Under the pieces are notes generated by a model. That model saw nothing but the letters and a program-made list of their open reading frames with translations, was not told the origin of the DNA and made no database searches. From Sphingosinithalassobacter sp. CS137 (GTDB lineage: Bacteria; Pseudomonadota; Alphaproteobacteria; Sphingomonadales; Sphingomonadaceae): DNA of 64,000 bases. The DNA lies in contig NZ_CP060494.1 in the NCBI RefSeq assembly GCF_014334115.1, positions 2,882,501-2,946,500 on the forward strand, in the 5' to 3' direction. The stretch's first letter is position 1. The number at the start of each line of letters is the position of its first letter. Positions 52,651-62,914 of this stretch are shown here, in pieces. A program made the translations under genes and the position numbers.

Positions 52651-53727
52651 CTAGTTGTTCCTTCCGGAGGAAGCATTCGGCATTCCGAGCGGCACCACCG
52701 TCACGTCGTTGCCGCGCGCCACGCGGACCGTGGGTCCCAGGTCGACGCCGTTCGGAACCGGAGGCGGCTGGTTGCCCGGCATGACGAAGCCGGGCGGCGG
52801 CGCGGAAAGCGGCGGAGCGCCATTGTTTTCGGCAGGGCGGCCCGGCACGGTGCTGCGCTGGAAGCGCGAGACGTCGGCACCGGTGGAGAAGCTGGAGCGC
52901 CCCTCGATCGGCCGGGTGCGGGCCCGCTCGAGCATCGCGCGCTCGGCGGCGGGATCGTCGCCTTCGGGAACCGAGACCGCACCGGTGGCAATCGCTTCCT
53001 CGAGCTCGGTAGATGAATCGGCAAGCGAACGCAGCGAGAGCGAGATGTCGCCGATCTCCTGCGCCACCGAGATCTGCTCCGCGATCGAGGGAGTCGCCTC
53101 CACGGTGACGGTCGAATAGGTGCTGACGACCGTGCGGCCTTCTTCGTCGGTCTGGCGGTCGGTCTGCTGGTCGGTCGCCAGCACGCGCAGGTTGCGCAGT
53201 ACGGTTTCGGAGACCTTGAGCGGCGGACCGTCGCCGCCGCCTTCGATATTCTGGGTGAGGATCAGGTCCACGCGATCGCCGGGAAAGACGAACCCCGCGA
53301 CTGCGTTCTGCGCCTGCACCGGCACGGTGACGGCGCGCATCCCCGGACCGAGCGCGGCGGCCAGGAAGCCACGGTCGCCGGGCTTCACGAGCGCGCCCTG
53401 CGTGATCGGCTGGCCCGCCGGAATGGCGAAGCGGACGACCGTGCCCTGAAGCGAATTCAGATCGGTCTCGGCCTTCAGATAATAGGCGCCTTCGACCAGC
53501 TCCTCGGGCCAGGCGACGAACTTCAGCGCGCCGGGATCGAGGATCGTGCCGACCGGCAGCGCGCGCTGCGCCACCAGCACTTCCACGGCGGGCGCGACTT
53601 CGCCGGTGCCCGGAGCGGCGCCCGCGACGGGGGCAGGCGTGCCCACCATCAGGCTGCGCGCCATGAACGCCGTGATCGCCGCGACGATCAGCGCGCCCAC
53701 GAGAAGTATCAGCTTCCTAGCATCCAT
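52651..53727 (-). CDS. cpaB: Tad pilus assembly protein CpaB
   Basis: 358 residues. An N-terminal membrane helix, an SAF domain (EVLVAQRALPVGTILDPGALKFVAWP, RFAIPAGQPITQGALVKPGDRGFLAAALGPGMRAVTV), then the RcpC/CpaB domain (AGFVFPGDRVDLILTQNIEG, VLATDQQTDR). Thought to lie in the periplasm and assist secretin gating. The Pro/Gly/Asn-rich C-terminus is long. First of the tightly packed genes, 56 bp after cpaA. Confidence 0.94.
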   Translation of the reverse strand: MDARKLILLVGALIVAAITAFMARSLMVGTPAPVAGAAPGTGEVAPAVEVLVAQRALPVGTILDPGALKFVAWPEELVEGAYYLKAETDLNSLQGTVVRFAIPAGQPITQGALVKPGDRGFLAAALGPGMRAVTVPVQAQNAVAGFVFPGDRVDLILTQNIEGGGDGPPLKVSETVLRNLRVLATDQQTDRQTDEEGRTVVSTYSTVTVEATPSIAEQISVAQEIGDISLSLRSLADSSTELEEAIATGAVSVPEGDDPAAERAMLERARTRPIEGRSSFSTGADVSRFQRSTVPGRPAENNGAPPLSAPPPGFVMPGNQPPPVPNGVDLGPTVRVARGNDVTVVPLGMPNASSGRNN

Positions 53728-53783
53728 GACGCATCAAGGCCTTTTCCTGAAATCGACGGGCCGGGTTGATCCGGCATTAAACA

Positions 53784-54254
53784 TCACCCGAACTGGTTAA
53801 AAATCGGTTCGCGAAGCACCAGCAGCGTCGCGATCGCGATTGCGACCCCATAGGGAATTTCCAGTGTCTTCCGTGTCTTCCGCAGCGCCTTCTCCAGCAC
53901 GAGCAGCAGTGTGAGCGCGCCGCCGATCAGCGACATCAGCACGAGCATCCACAGCAGCGGCTGGACCGGCAGCCACAGCGCCAGCGCGCCGATAAGCTTC
54001 ACGTCGCCACCACCCATCTGGCCCAGCGCAAAGGCGCCGGCGAAGAAGGCGAAGACGGCCAGGGCGACTCCGATCTGGATCGCCACTTCCGGCCAAAGCG
54101 CGAGACCGTTCGCCATCCACCAGAGCGGCGCCATCAACGCGATGGCCGCGTTCTTCCAATTGGCGATCTGGCGGATTCGCACGTCCTCGATCCCGGCCGA
54201 GACCAGGAGCAGCCCGAGCGCCACGAGCATCACGGTGGCGAGCACATCCCCCAT
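53784..54254 (-). CDS. cpaA: Prepilin peptidase CpaA/TadV
   Basis: 156 residues, the short A24 peptidase form without the methylase insert. The two catalytic aspartates are in GIEDVRIRQIANWKN (first) and GGGDVKLIGALALW (GxGDxK motif, second). Removes leader peptides from Flp pilins and TadE/F. No pilin gene is found in the window, so its substrates lie elsewhere or upstream of this point in another locus. Confidence 0.94.
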   Translation of the reverse strand: MGDVLATVMLVALGLLLVSAGIEDVRIRQIANWKNAAIALMAPLWWMANGLALWPEVAIQIGVALAVFAFFAGAFALGQMGGGDVKLIGALALWLPVQPLLWMLVLMSLIGGALTLLLVLEKALRKTRKTLEIPYGVAIAIATLLVLREPIFNQFG

Positions 54255-54303
54255 CGCGCCAAATGCCTAGACGGAGTGGCTTTCCAAAAAGTAACCACGC
54301 GGG

Positions 54304-55251
54304 ATGACGGATGCTTCTTTCGATCGCCGCGCCATTCCGAATGGCGCCCGCGTAACCCGCTGGCCCGCGGCGGACGGCTGGGAACTGCGTGCTTTCGCAT
54401 GGCCGGCCGAGAGCTCACAGCCGCGTGGCTCGATTCTCTTTCTCACCGGGCGTGGCGATCTGTTCGAGAAATATCTCGAGACTTTCGAGCACTGGCATCG
54501 CCAGGGATGGACGGTCACGTCCTTCGACTGGCGCGGCCAGGGCGGATCGGGCCGACTCACCGATCACCCGAATTGCGGGCATATCGACGATTTCGACCAT
54601 TTCATCGCCGATTTCGAAACCTTCGCGAAGGAATGGCAGGCGGCGACACCGGGACCGCATGTGGTGATGGGTCATTCGATGGGCGGGCATCTGCTGCTCC
54701 GCGGGCTCGTCGAAGGCATCATCCGGCCCGACGCGGCCGTGCTGATCGCGCCGATGCTGGGGGTGCGGAGCATCGTCCCGCCGTTCCTGGCCGAGCGGGT
54801 GGCAAAACTGCTGGGCGGAGTCGGCAATTCGGCGCGCCCGGCGTGGAAGGGCAATGAAAAGCCGCACACCACCGAGACGCGCGAACAGCTGCTGACGCAC
54901 GACCGCACGCGCTATGAGGACGAGCTGTTCTGGCAACAGTCCGATTCGGCGCTTCTCACCGGCCCGCCGAGCTGGCGTTGGGTGATCGAGGCGTTTCGTT
55001 CGATGCGCGAGCTGCGCCGGAACCCGAAGCTGAAGGAAATGCGTGTGCCGGTGCTCGGCCTTGTCGCGGATGCCGATCAGCTGGTCGACGCAAAAGCCGC
55101 GCACACGACGCTCGCGAAGCTGCCGGACGCGCGGGTGGTGCGGTTCGGCAAGGAGAGCGCGCACGAAATCCTGCGCGAAGTCGACAAGGTGCGCAATCGC
55201 GCGATCGGCGAAATCGATCTGTTCCTCTCGGCACGAGCCCAGCAGCGTTGA
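54304..55251 (+). CDS. Alpha/beta hydrolase, lysophospholipase (PldB-like)
   Basis: 315 residues. Hydrolase_4/serine aminopeptidase S33 fold: SILFLTGRGDLFEKYLETF, TVTSFDWRGQGGSGRL, the nucleophile elbow MGHSMGGHLLLRG, and VPVLGLVADADQLVDAKAA carrying the aspartate. Resembles lysophospholipase L2. No signal peptide. Its stop overlaps the start of the following oxidoreductase. Confidence 0.87.
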   Translation: MTDASFDRRAIPNGARVTRWPAADGWELRAFAWPAESSQPRGSILFLTGRGDLFEKYLETFEHWHRQGWTVTSFDWRGQGGSGRLTDHPNCGHIDDFDHFIADFETFAKEWQAATPGPHVVMGHSMGGHLLLRGLVEGIIRPDAAVLIAPMLGVRSIVPPFLAERVAKLLGGVGNSARPAWKGNEKPHTTETREQLLTHDRTRYEDELFWQQSDSALLTGPPSWRWVIEAFRSMRELRRNPKLKEMRVPVLGLVADADQLVDAKAAHTTLAKLPDARVVRFGKESAHEILREVDKVRNRAIGEIDLFLSARAQQR

Positions 55252-56327
55252 TCCGAACCGACGTCGCGATCGTCGGCGCCGGAATCGCCGGCGCCAGCCT
55301 GGCGGCGGAACTGGTGCCGCACGCGCGGGTGCTGCTGCTGGAGGCGGAGGATCGGCCGGGCTATCACGCGACCGGGCGTTCGGCGGCCTATTGGTCCGAA
55401 ACCTATGGCGGGCCGCATGTCCAGCCGCTGACGACCGCCTCGGGGCCATTCCTGCGCGAGCATGTCGAGGCACTGGGATCGCTGCACATTGCCCGCGCGG
55501 ACGAAGGCGCCGCAGTGGACGCATTTCTCGCCGAGTTCGACGGCAGCGGCGTTGCGCTGGAATCAGTCGATCCGCGCACGCGCGTTCCGGGGCTGCGCGA
55601 TGGCTGGTCGCTGGGCGTGTGGGAGCCGAGCTGCAACTATATCGACGTCGCCGGGCTCCACGCGGCCTTTCTGAAGACCGCGCGGCAGGCAGGCGCCGAG
55701 CTTCGGCTGTCGTCCGGGCTAGAAGCGGCGCGACGCGTGGACGGACGCTGGCTACTGCAAAGCCGGAGCGGCGATATCGAGGCGGAGGTGCTGGTGAACG
55801 CGGCCGGCGCCTGGGCCGATCCGGTCGCGCGGATCGCCGGCGCGGCGCCGCTCGGCATCACCGCCTATCGCCGCACCATGGTGCAGCTACGCACCGATCC
55901 TGCGCCGCCGCCCGATCTGCCGCATGTCGCGCATCTCACCGGTAGTTTCTATTTCAAGCCCGAGGCGGGCGGGCGGCTGTGGCTGAGCCCGCACGACGAA
56001 ATCGAGACTCCGCCGGTCGATGCCGCACCCGAGGAGATCGACGTGGCGACGGCGATCGATCGGTTCGAGCACGCCGTTGACTGGCGCGTGTCGGCGCTGG
56101 AGCACAAATGGGCGGGGCTGCGCAGCTTTGCGCCCGATCGGCTGCCCGTTTATGGCTTCGATGCGAAAATACCGGGCTTTTTCTGGTGCGCGGGACAGGG
56201 CGGGTTCGGTATCCAGACCGCGCCCGCCGCAGCGAAGCTGGCGGCGGCGCTGCTGCTGGGGCGCACCCCGGAAGCGGCGGTGGCGGGCATCGATCCGGGG
56301 GTCTATTCGCCGCGGCGGTTCGGCTAG
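55248..56327 (+). CDS. FAD-dependent oxidoreductase (DAO/GlcD-like, DadA-GlpO fold)
   Basis: About 359 residues. Begins at a TTG overlapping the previous stop (TTGA), directly followed by the Rossmann motif DVAIVGAGIAGASLAAEL. Then LLLEAEDRPGYHATGRSAAYWSE (FAD binding, typical of amino-acid and sarcosine oxidases), LVNAAGAWADPVARIAG and the end KIPGFFWCAGQGGFGIQTAPA. The substrate is likely a D-amino acid or similar amine. No ATG lies nearby, so TTG is the best start. Confidence 0.85.
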   Translation: MIRTDVAIVGAGIAGASLAAELVPHARVLLLEAEDRPGYHATGRSAAYWSETYGGPHVQPLTTASGPFLREHVEALGSLHIARADEGAAVDAFLAEFDGSGVALESVDPRTRVPGLRDGWSLGVWEPSCNYIDVAGLHAAFLKTARQAGAELRLSSGLEAARRVDGRWLLQSRSGDIEAEVLVNAAGAWADPVARIAGAAPLGITAYRRTMVQLRTDPAPPPDLPHVAHLTGSFYFKPEAGGRLWLSPHDEIETPPVDAAPEEIDVATAIDRFEHAVDWRVSALEHKWAGLRSFAPDRLPVYGFDAKIPGFFWCAGQGGFGIQTAPAAAKLAAALLLGRTPEAAVAGIDPGVYSPRRFG

Positions 56328-56414
56328 GGCGCGAGCGGGGCGGCCGAAGCCGTCGATCCGACAGTCGTCATCGCGGAGGGTGCTGTCGCCGGCGAGGGCC
56401 GAAACGGGTTGCGC

Positions 56415-56858
56415 CTATCGTGCGGCAAGCGCGGCGTCGCTCGCCAGCTTGTCGGCGCGCTCGTTGTCGGGATGGCCGGCATGCCCCTTGACCCATTCCC
56501 ACTGGATCTGATGCGGGCGAGCGGCGGCAAGCAGCTCCTGCCACAGATCGGCGTTCTTCACCGGCTGCTTCGATGCGGTTTTCCAGCCGTTGCGCTGCCA
56601 GCCGTGAATCCACTTGGTGAGCCCGTCCATGACATATTTGCTGTCGGTGGAGAGCGTCACCCGGCACGGCTTCTTCAGTGCCTTCAGCCCCTCGATCGCG
56701 GCCATCAGCTCCATGCGGTTGTTGGTGGTGTGTGCCTCGCCACCCGAGAGTTCCTTCTCGGTCCCGTTGGCGCGCAGCACGACGCCCCAGCCGCCGCGCC
56801 CGGGATTGCCCTTGCACGCGCCGTCGGTCGCGATCTCGACATGGGGAAGCGTGGTCAC
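56415..56858 (-). CDS. rnhA: Ribonuclease HI
   Basis: 147 residues. Cleaves RNA in RNA-DNA hybrids. Catalytic residues Asp12 ([11 protein letters not shown]), Glu50 (TNNRMEL), Asp72 (TDSKYVMDG), Asp136 with the histidine loop ([13 protein letters not shown]). GTG 56858 overlaps the thrB stop (GTGA) and gives the normal N-terminus; an ATG at 56906 would add an unrelated extension. Third in ispH-thrB-rnhA, a conserved alphaproteobacterial order. Confidence 0.95.
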   Translation of the reverse strand: MTTLPHVEIATDGACKGNPGRGGWGVVLRANGTEKELSGGEAHTTNNRMELMAAIEGLKALKKPCRVTLSTDSKYVMDGLTKWIHGWQRNGWKTASKQPVKNADLWQELLAAARPHQIQWEWVKGHAGHPDNERADKLASDAALAAR

Positions 56859-57811
56859 AGGAACAGCGTCTCGCCGGCATCGGCGTAGAAGCGATAGCGG
56901 TTCCAACAGGCGAGCGGATCCTTGCGCGTGACCAGCGCATCGGCCGGCGTGTTCAGCCAGTCCCAGGCGCGGGTCAGAAAGAAGCGGATCGCGGCGCCGG
57001 CCGCGAGCACGGGCATCGCCTTGCGCTCGGCAGGAGTAAGGCCGTGGCTGTCGGCATAGCCGGTCATCAGCGCTTCGCCGATTTCGGCGGCATAGCGCGT
57101 TCCCGCAGCGTCGAATGCCCAGGCGCCATGCATCACGGCCAGGTCATAGGCCCGGACTTCGGTGCACGCGAAGTAGAAGTCGATCAGTCCCGTGACTCGA
57201 TCGCCGAGCATGAGGACGTTATCGGGGAACAGGTCAGCATGGATCGCCGCCCGGTCGAGCTCATGCGGCCAGCGCGCCAGCACTTCGTCCACCGCCGCTC
57301 CCGCCGCCGCATAGAGCCCCGGCGCGATGGCATCGAGATCGCGACCGCAGCGTTCGAAGAGCGGCTTCCAAGCCGCCGGGCCGAGACTGTTCGGGCGCTC
57401 GCCGGAAAAATCGGTCAGCGCGCGGTGCATCCTTCCCATCGCGCGCGCCGCCGCCTGTGCCTGCGCCGGGGTGGGGTGCGAAACCGAAACGCCGGAAAGA
57501 AACTGAATGAGGCACGCCGGGCGGCCTTCCAGCTCGTGGATTACCCGGCCGTTGCGGTCGGGCACCGCCGGCGGCACCGGCAGGTCGCGATCGGCGAGAT
57601 GATCGAGCAGCGCCATGAAGAAGGGCAGGTCTTCCGCCGATACGCGCTTTTCGTAGAGCGTCAGGATGAAGCGGCTCCTGGTCGTGTCGACCAGATAGTT
57701 GGAGTTCTCGACTCCCTCGGCGATCCCCTTGGCGGAGACGAGATCGCCCACGTCGAAGCCGCTCAGGAAGCGCGCGAGCGCTTCGGCCGAAACCTGCGTA
57801 TAGACGGCCAC
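56855..57811 (-). CDS. thrB: Homoserine kinase (ThrB, APH fold)
   Basis: 318 residues. Phosphorylates homoserine for threonine synthesis, using the aminoglycoside-phosphotransferase-like fold of the proteobacterial type II enzyme. Motifs: [24 protein letters not shown], the catalytic [31 protein letters not shown] and [18 protein letters not shown] end. The GTG start at 57811 shares a base with the ispH stop. Confidence 0.95.
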   Translation of the reverse strand: MAVYTQVSAEALARFLSGFDVGDLVSAKGIAEGVENSNYLVDTTRSRFILTLYEKRVSAEDLPFFMALLDHLADRDLPVPPAVPDRNGRVIHELEGRPACLIQFLSGVSVSHPTPAQAQAAARAMGRMHRALTDFSGERPNSLGPAAWKPLFERCGRDLDAIAPGLYAAAGAAVDEVLARWPHELDRAAIHADLFPDNVLMLGDRVTGLIDFYFACTEVRAYDLAVMHGAWAFDAAGTRYAAEIGEALMTGYADSHGLTPAERKAMPVLAAGAAIRFFLTRAWDWLNTPADALVTRKDPLACWNRYRFYADAGETLFL

Positions 57812-58764
57812 TAGGCGGCTTCGAGACCGCGCGGCAGCTTGAACGCCACCTTTTCCTCGACCAGCTCGACCTCGCGCTCGGTCACGGCGAAGCGCGTGGC
57901 GAGATGATCGATCACTTCGCGGACGAGGATCTCCGGCGCCGAAGCGCCCGCCGTGATGCCGACGGTGCGGACGCCGTCGAACCAGTCGAAATCGATCTCT
58001 GTGGCGCGCTGGATCAGCGTCGCGCAAGTGCCGTTGCGCACCGCGACCTCGACGAGCCGCTTCGAATTGGACGAATTCGGGGCGCCGATCACGAGCATGA
58101 GATCGACCGCCTCCGCGATCGCCTTCACCGCTCCCTGGCGGTTCGACGTCGCATAGCAGATGTCGTCGGCGCCAGGCGCGAGGATCGTCGGGAAGCGTTC
58201 GCGCAGCTTGGCGAGAACGGCGGCGGTATCGTCGACCGAAAGCGTCGTCTGCGTCAGGAAGGCGAGATTGTCCGGATCGGCCACCGTGACCTGCTCGGCG
58301 TCCTCGACGGTTTCGACGAGCGTCATCGATCCTTCGGGAACCTGGCCGAACGTACCGACCACTTCGGGGTGGCCGGCGTGGCCGATGAACAGGATATGCC
58401 GCCCCTGGTTCACCAGCCGCTCGGCCTGGCGGTGCACTTTGGAAACCAGCGGGCAAGTGGCGTCGAGATAGGAGAGGCCGCGCTCGGCTGCCTTGGCCGG
58501 CACTGCCTTGGGCACTCCGTGCGCGGAGAAGACCACCGGCACGTCATCGGGAACCTGATCGAGTTCGGCGACGAAGATCGCCCCCTTCGCCTTCAGCGTG
58601 TCGACCACATATTTGTTGTGGACGATCTCGTGCCGGACATAGACCGGCGCGCCATATTTCTCGATCGCGAGTTCGACGATGCGGATGGCGCGATCGACGC
58701 CGGCACAGAAGCCGCGCGGCGCCGCGATCAGCAGGTCGAGGGCGGGTTTGAAGTGATCGGTCAT
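57811..58764 (-). CDS. ispH: 4-hydroxy-3-methylbut-2-enyl diphosphate reductase
   Basis: 317 residues. The last enzyme of the MEP isoprenoid pathway. Iron-sulfur cysteines are in [25 protein letters not shown] and [14 protein letters not shown]; also [26 protein letters not shown], and [15 protein letters not shown]. First of ispH-thrB-rnhA. Confidence 0.97.
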   Translation of the reverse strand: MTDHFKPALDLLIAAPRGFCAGVDRAIRIVELAIEKYGAPVYVRHEIVHNKYVVDTLKAKGAIFVAELDQVPDDVPVVFSAHGVPKAVPAKAAERGLSYLDATCPLVSKVHRQAERLVNQGRHILFIGHAGHPEVVGTFGQVPEGSMTLVETVEDAEQVTVADPDNLAFLTQTTLSVDDTAAVLAKLRERFPTILAPGADDICYATSNRQGAVKAIAEAVDLMLVIGAPNSSNSKRLVEVAVRNGTCATLIQRATEIDFDWFDGVRTVGITAGASAPEILVREVIDHLATRFAVTEREVELVEEKVAFKLPRGLEAA

Positions 58765-58888
58765 CTGGGGCGGCCTCTACGCGATTGCTTGCACGGGCGA
58801 AAGGCGGTTCCTATGGTGCGCTCCGTATCCGGGCCGGTCAGCGTTTCGCTTGAGCGGCCCGTTCCTTTGTCGAAAGGTGGTCTGTCCC

Positions 58889-59527
58889 GTGCCGCTTCGC
58901 AAGTTCGCCGCACCCGTTCTTCTCCTCGCGCTCGCCACGGGCTGCACGCGTGCGGGCGACATCGCCGAAGGCGGAATCGCCGCAGTGCGGTCCGCTTGCC
59001 CGACGGTGGGCGTGCCTGCCGGCACCGGCGACATCACATTGTTCGACCCCGCCGACAGCCGCGAAGCGAGCGCGATCGACGTCACTGCGGTGATCACCAA
59101 CGTCCAATCGACGTGCACCCAGGCCGGCGACCAGATCGTCACCGAAGTGACCTTCGACGTGCTCGGCCGGCGAAGCGAAGCGACGGGCGCACGCACCGTG
59201 ACTCTGCCCTATTTCGTCACCATCGTGCGCGGCGGGACTTCGGTTGTCGCCAAGCGCGTCGATCAAGTCACCCTGAATTTCGCGCCGGGCGAGATCCGCG
59301 CGTCCTCGACGGGGCGGGGAACCACCACGATCGGCCGTGCCGCCGCGACGCTGCCGGACGACGTTCGGGACCGGCTGACGGAGCGCCGCCGCCCCGGCGA
59401 AGAACAGGCTGCGATCGATCCGCTCACCGATCCCTCGGTGCGCCAAGCGGTGCTTTCCGCGACGTTCGAGACGCTCGTCGGATTCCAGCTCACCGACGAG
59501 CAGCTACGCTATAACGCGACGCGCTGA
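58889..59527 (+). CDS. Hypothetical lipoprotein
   Basis: 212 residues from GTG 58889, preceded by AAAGGTGG. Lipobox ATGC. The mature region has beta-rich stretches (DITLFDPADSREASAIDVTAVITN, IVTEVTFDVLGRRSE, VTLPYFVTIVRGGTSVVAK) with two cysteines, then a helical C-terminus. Exported proteins of this appearance are seen in many sphingomonads just before gcv or isp genes. No function known. The gcv leader follows 76 bp later. Confidence 0.75.
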   Translation: MPLRKFAAPVLLLALATGCTRAGDIAEGGIAAVRSACPTVGVPAGTGDITLFDPADSREASAIDVTAVITNVQSTCTQAGDQIVTEVTFDVLGRRSEATGARTVTLPYFVTIVRGGTSVVAKRVDQVTLNFAPGEIRASSTGRGTTTIGRAAATLPDDVRDRLTERRRPGEEQAAIDPLTDPSVRQAVLSATFETLVGFQLTDEQLRYNATR

Positions 59528-59603
59528 ACCGCGGCGCGATTGACTCGATCGCTGCGGCGCGCCAATCAGGACGCGTCGAGGGTGGGCAACCACTCAGGCA
59601 CGC

Positions 59604-59798
59604 GCGGGAGAGTGTGGCAGGCGAGCGATCGTCCGACACCGCCGAAGGAGCAACCGCCCCGGAATCTCTCAGGCAGACCGGACCGCGCGGCGCATGACAC
59701 TCTGGAAAGCGAGCCCGGTTTCGGCCCGGCTCCACCGAAGGGGTAAGCCGCGGGGGGAACCGCGGCGAAAGCTCTCAGGTTCCGTGACAGAGGGGGTG
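59604..59798 (+). ncRNA. Tandem glycine riboswitch upstream of gcvT
   Basis: Two aptamers lie in tandem. The first (~59604-59705) opens GGGAGAGTG, has CCGAAGGAGCAA and ATCTCTCAGGCA and closes GACACTCTGG. The second (~59702-59798) has ACCGAAGGGGTAA and AGCTCTCAGGTTCC and closes before AGGGGG. These CCGAAGG and CTCTCAGG boxes are the glycine aptamer core. The linker between aptamers is very short, as usual for cooperative forms. It controls the glycine cleavage operon starting at 59854, presumably switching it on with glycine. Confidence 0.95.
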
Positions 59799-59853
59799 AT
59801 GGAAGGGCCGGCAACGGCGGGACCATCGCGACCAACTGCATCGGAGCCGATTC

Positions 59854-61062
59854 ATGAGCCGAGAAGTCCACAACGGTCCTACCGACGATTATCAGGCACG
59901 CGGCACCGAGATGTCCGGTGCTCCCGAGGGCGGCGAGGATGTCGGCCCCGCGACGCTGCCGCTCAATGCGTGGCATCGCGGCCGGGGCGGGCGGATGGTC
60001 CCGTTCGCGGGCTATTCGATGCCGGTTCAGTACGAAGGCATCATGGCCGAGCATCTGTGGGTACGCGAGCACGCGGGCCTGTTTGACGTCAGCCATATGG
60101 GGCAGCTGCTCTTCACCGGCGATGCGGTCGACGCGGCGCTCGAAACGCTGCTGCCGGGCGAGCTCAAGGCGCTCGGCGAAGGCCGGATGCGCTATTCGCT
60201 GCTGCTTGCGGAAAACGGCGGCATTCACGACGATCTGATGATCACGCGCCTGCCGGCCGAGAACCCGTTCGGCGAGCCGGGCTTCTACATGGTCGTGAAC
60301 GGGGCGACCAAGTGGGACGATCTCGGCGTGTTGCGCGACGGGCTGCCCGACGCAGTCACGATCAACCACATGGAAGAGCGCGCGCTGCTCGCGCTGCAGG
60401 GGCCGAAGGCGGTCACCGCGCTGGCGCGGCTGGTGTCCGGCGTCGAGGAACTGGTTTTCATGACGGCCGGTGCGTTCGGCTGGAACGGAGCGGCGCTCTG
60501 GATCAGCCGCTCCGGCTATACCGGCGAAGACGGTTTCGAGATTTCGGTTCCGGCGGATCGAGTGGAGGCGCTGGCCGAGGCGTTGTGCGCCGAGCCGGAA
60601 GTGGAGCCGATCGGGCTGGGCGCGCGCGATTCGCTACGGCTCGAAGCCGGGCTGCCGCTCTATGGCCACGACCTTGACGACGATACGACGCCGATCGCTG
60701 CCGATCTCGGCTTCGCGCTGTCGAAGCGTCGGCGCGAGGAAGGCGGCTTCCCCGGCGCCGAACGGATCCTGCGAGAGCGCGAAGAGGGGCCGATTGCGAA
60801 GCGGGTCGGGCTGATCGTCGAGGGGCGCCAGCCGGTGCGCGAAGGTGCGATGGTGGTCGACGCCGACGGCGCCGAAGTGGGCAAGGTGACGTCGGGCGGG
60901 TTCGCCCCCAGCGTTCAGAAGCCGATCGCCATGGCCTATGTCCCCGCCGCTCTCGCAGAGCCGGGAACGCAGATCACGCTTGCCCAGCGCGGCAAGATCC
61001 ACCGGGCGGAGGTCGTGCCGATGCCCTTCGTCCCCCACCGTTATGTCCGCAAGAAAGGCTGA
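59854..61062 (+). CDS. gcvT: Glycine cleavage system T protein (aminomethyltransferase)
   Basis: 402 residues. Releases ammonia from the aminomethyl-lipoyl arm and passes the carbon to tetrahydrofolate. Seen: [63 protein letters not shown], and [19 protein letters not shown]. The start at 59854 has a GGAG box; an ATG at 59911 would also leave the domain whole. First gene of gcvT-gcvH-gcvPA-gcvPB. Confidence 0.95.
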   Translation: MSREVHNGPTDDYQARGTEMSGAPEGGEDVGPATLPLNAWHRGRGGRMVPFAGYSMPVQYEGIMAEHLWVREHAGLFDVSHMGQLLFTGDAVDAALETLLPGELKALGEGRMRYSLLLAENGGIHDDLMITRLPAENPFGEPGFYMVVNGATKWDDLGVLRDGLPDAVTINHMEERALLALQGPKAVTALARLVSGVEELVFMTAGAFGWNGAALWISRSGYTGEDGFEISVPADRVEALAEALCAEPEVEPIGLGARDSLRLEAGLPLYGHDLDDDTTPIAADLGFALSKRRREEGGFPGAERILREREEGPIAKRVGLIVEGRQPVREGAMVVDADGAEVGKVTSGGFAPSVQKPIAMAYVPAALAEPGTQITLAQRGKIHRAEVVPMPFVPHRYVRKKG

Positions 61063-61066
61063 TGCG

Positions 61067-61438
61067 ATGAGCCGCTATTACACCCAGGAACATGAGTGGA
61101 TCGAAGTCGAGAACCAGGTCGCGACGGTTGGCATCACCGATTATGCGCAGCACCAGCTCGGTGACATCGTCTTCGTCGAAGTGCCCGATGCCGGCCGCGA
61201 GTTCGCCAAAGGCGACGAAGCCGCAGTGGTGGAGAGCGTGAAGGCGGCGAGCGACGTGTACTCCCCGGTCTCCGGAACGGTCACCGAAGGCAATGCCGCG
61301 TTGGCCGACGATCCCAGCCTGGTCAATTCGGACCCCGAAGGCGCGGGATGGTTCTTCAAGCTGAACCTGATGCACCCCAGCCAGCTGAGCGAACTGATGG
61401 ACGAGGCGGCGTACAAGGAATTCGTCGCGGGGCTTTGA
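61067..61438 (+). CDS. gcvH: Glycine cleavage system H protein
   Basis: 123 residues. Carries the lipoyl arm on Lys59 ([17 protein letters not shown]), modified via LipB (19162-19812) and LipA. Starts [12 protein letters not shown] and ends in [11 protein letters not shown], the usual form. ATG 61067 is 4 bp after gcvT. Confidence 0.96.
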   Translation: MSRYYTQEHEWIEVENQVATVGITDYAQHQLGDIVFVEVPDAGREFAKGDEAAVVESVKAASDVYSPVSGTVTEGNAALADDPSLVNSDPEGAGWFFKLNLMHPSQLSELMDEAAYKEFVAGL

Positions 61439-61441
61439 GCG

Positions 61442-61544
61442 CTCCTCCCCGCTGGCGGGTGGGGCCGGGGCGACGGTGTGCGCTCCCTTGCTGCCTTTGC
61501 GATCGTGTAATGGGCGACAGACTCCTTCCCGCGCGGGAGGGGAG
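61442..61544. repeat. Pair of palindromic elements between gcvH and gcvPA
   Basis: Two GC hairpins, CTCCTCCCCGC...GCGGGTGGGG at 61442-61464 and CTCCTTCCCGCGCGGGAGGGGAG at 61522-61544, bracket ~57 nt with no gene. They resemble the palindromes around DUF559 in composition and layout. The 3' arm of the second runs into GGGAGAAGGA, the ribosome binding site of gcvPA. Confidence 0.65.
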
Positions 61545-61555
61545 AAGGAAATCGA

Positions 61556-62914
61556 ATGCGCTATCTACCCCTTACCGACGGCGACCGGCAGGCGATGCTC
61601 GCCCGTGTCGGCGCCGCTTCGATCGACGAGCTCTTCATCGACGTGCCCGAGCATGCGCGCCTGAGCGGGCCGATCGAGGGCCTGCCGAACCGTGCGAGCG
61701 AAATCGCCGTCGAGCGGCACCTTTCGAAGCTGGCGGCAAAGAATCTCGCGGCCGGCGACGCGCCCTTCTTCCTCGGTGCCGGCGCCTATCGCCACCATGT
61801 TCCTGCGAGCGTCGATCACCTGATCCAGCGCGGCGAGTTCCTGACGAGCTATACGCCCTACCAGCCGGAAATCGCGCAGGGCACTCTGCAGATGCTGTTC
61901 GAGTTCCAGACTCAGGTCGCGCGCCTTTTCGGCTGCGACGTGGCGAACGCATCCATGTACGACGGATCGACGGCTTGCTGGGAAGCGATCGGCATGGCGC
62001 GCCGCGTGACGAAGCGCGGCAAGGCGATTCTCTCGTCGGGCCTCCATCCGCACTACGTCTCGGTCTGCGAGACAATGGCGAAGTTCACTGGCGACATGTT
62101 GGAGACAGCCGCGCCGGAATTGGCCGCACGGTCGGACATCGAATCGCTGATCGATCGGATCGACGACGATACCTCCTGCGTGGTGGTGCAATATCCTGAC
62201 ATTCTGGGCCGCATCGGCGACCTTTCCGCGCTTGCCGATGCCTGCCACGCCAAAAAGGCGCTGCTGGTGGCGGTGGTCACCGAGCCGGTCGCGCTGGGGG
62301 CGCTTACGTCGCCCGGCGAGATGGGTGCGGACATCGTCGTAGGCGAGGGCCAGTCGATCGGCGTCGGCCTGCAATTCGGCGGACCCTATGTCGGTCTGTT
62401 CGCGTGTTCGGAGAAGCTGGTGCGGCAGATGCCGGGACGGCTCACCGGCGAGACGGTGGACGCGGAGGGCAAGCGCGGCTTCGTGCTGACGCTCTCGACG
62501 CGCGAGCAGCACATTCGGCGCGAGAAGGCGACGTCGAACATCTGCACCAGCTCGGTGCTCTGCGCGCTCGCCTGGACGGCGCACATGACGCTGCTGGGCG
62601 AAAAGGGACTGCGGCAGCTTGCGGCGGCGAACCATGCGCGCGCCTGTTCGGCGGCGGATCGGCTCGCGAAGGTGCGCGGTGTCGAGTTGGTGAACGATTC
62701 CTTCTTCAACGAATTCACGGTGAAGCTCCCGCGCGAAGCACGACCGGTGGTGCGCGCGCTCGCCGACCGCGGGATTCTTGCCGGTGTGTCGCTGGGCAGG
62801 CTCTTCCCGGAGACCAAAGCGCTGGCGAACGGGCTGGTCGTCGCCGTTACCGAAACCGTGACCTACGAGGACATCGAGGCGCTCGCGAGCGGCCTCCAGG
62901 AGGTACTGGCATGA
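61556..62914 (+). CDS. gcvPA: Glycine dehydrogenase (decarboxylating) subunit 1
   Basis: 452 residues, the N-terminal half of the split P protein. Motifs: [74 protein letters not shown], and [18 protein letters not shown]. Pairs with GcvPB to form the PLP enzyme decarboxylating glycine. Its stop overlaps the gcvPB start (ATGA). Confidence 0.96.
   Translation: MRYLPLTDGDRQAMLARVGAASIDELFIDVPEHARLSGPIEGLPNRASEIAVERHLSKLAAKNLAAGDAPFFLGAGAYRHHVPASVDHLIQRGEFLTSYTPYQPEIAQGTLQMLFEFQTQVARLFGCDVANASMYDGSTACWEAIGMARRVTKRGKAILSSGLHPHYVSVCETMAKFTGDMLETAAPELAARSDIESLIDRIDDDTSCVVVQYPDILGRIGDLSALADACHAKKALLVAVVTEPVALGALTSPGEMGADIVVGEGQSIGVGLQFGGPYVGLFACSEKLVRQMPGRLTGETVDAEGKRGFVLTLSTREQHIRREKATSNICTSSVLCALAWTAHMTLLGEKGLRQLAAANHARACSAADRLAKVRGVELVNDSFFNEFTVKLPREARPVVRALADRGILAGVSLGRLFPETKALANGLVVAVTETVTYEDIEALASGLQEVLA

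Noticed and set aside
53763..53810. CtrA-like TTAA boxes between cpaB and cpaA
   Set aside because: Two TTAA boxes are present but 16 bp apart rather than 7, so this is not a CtrA site.
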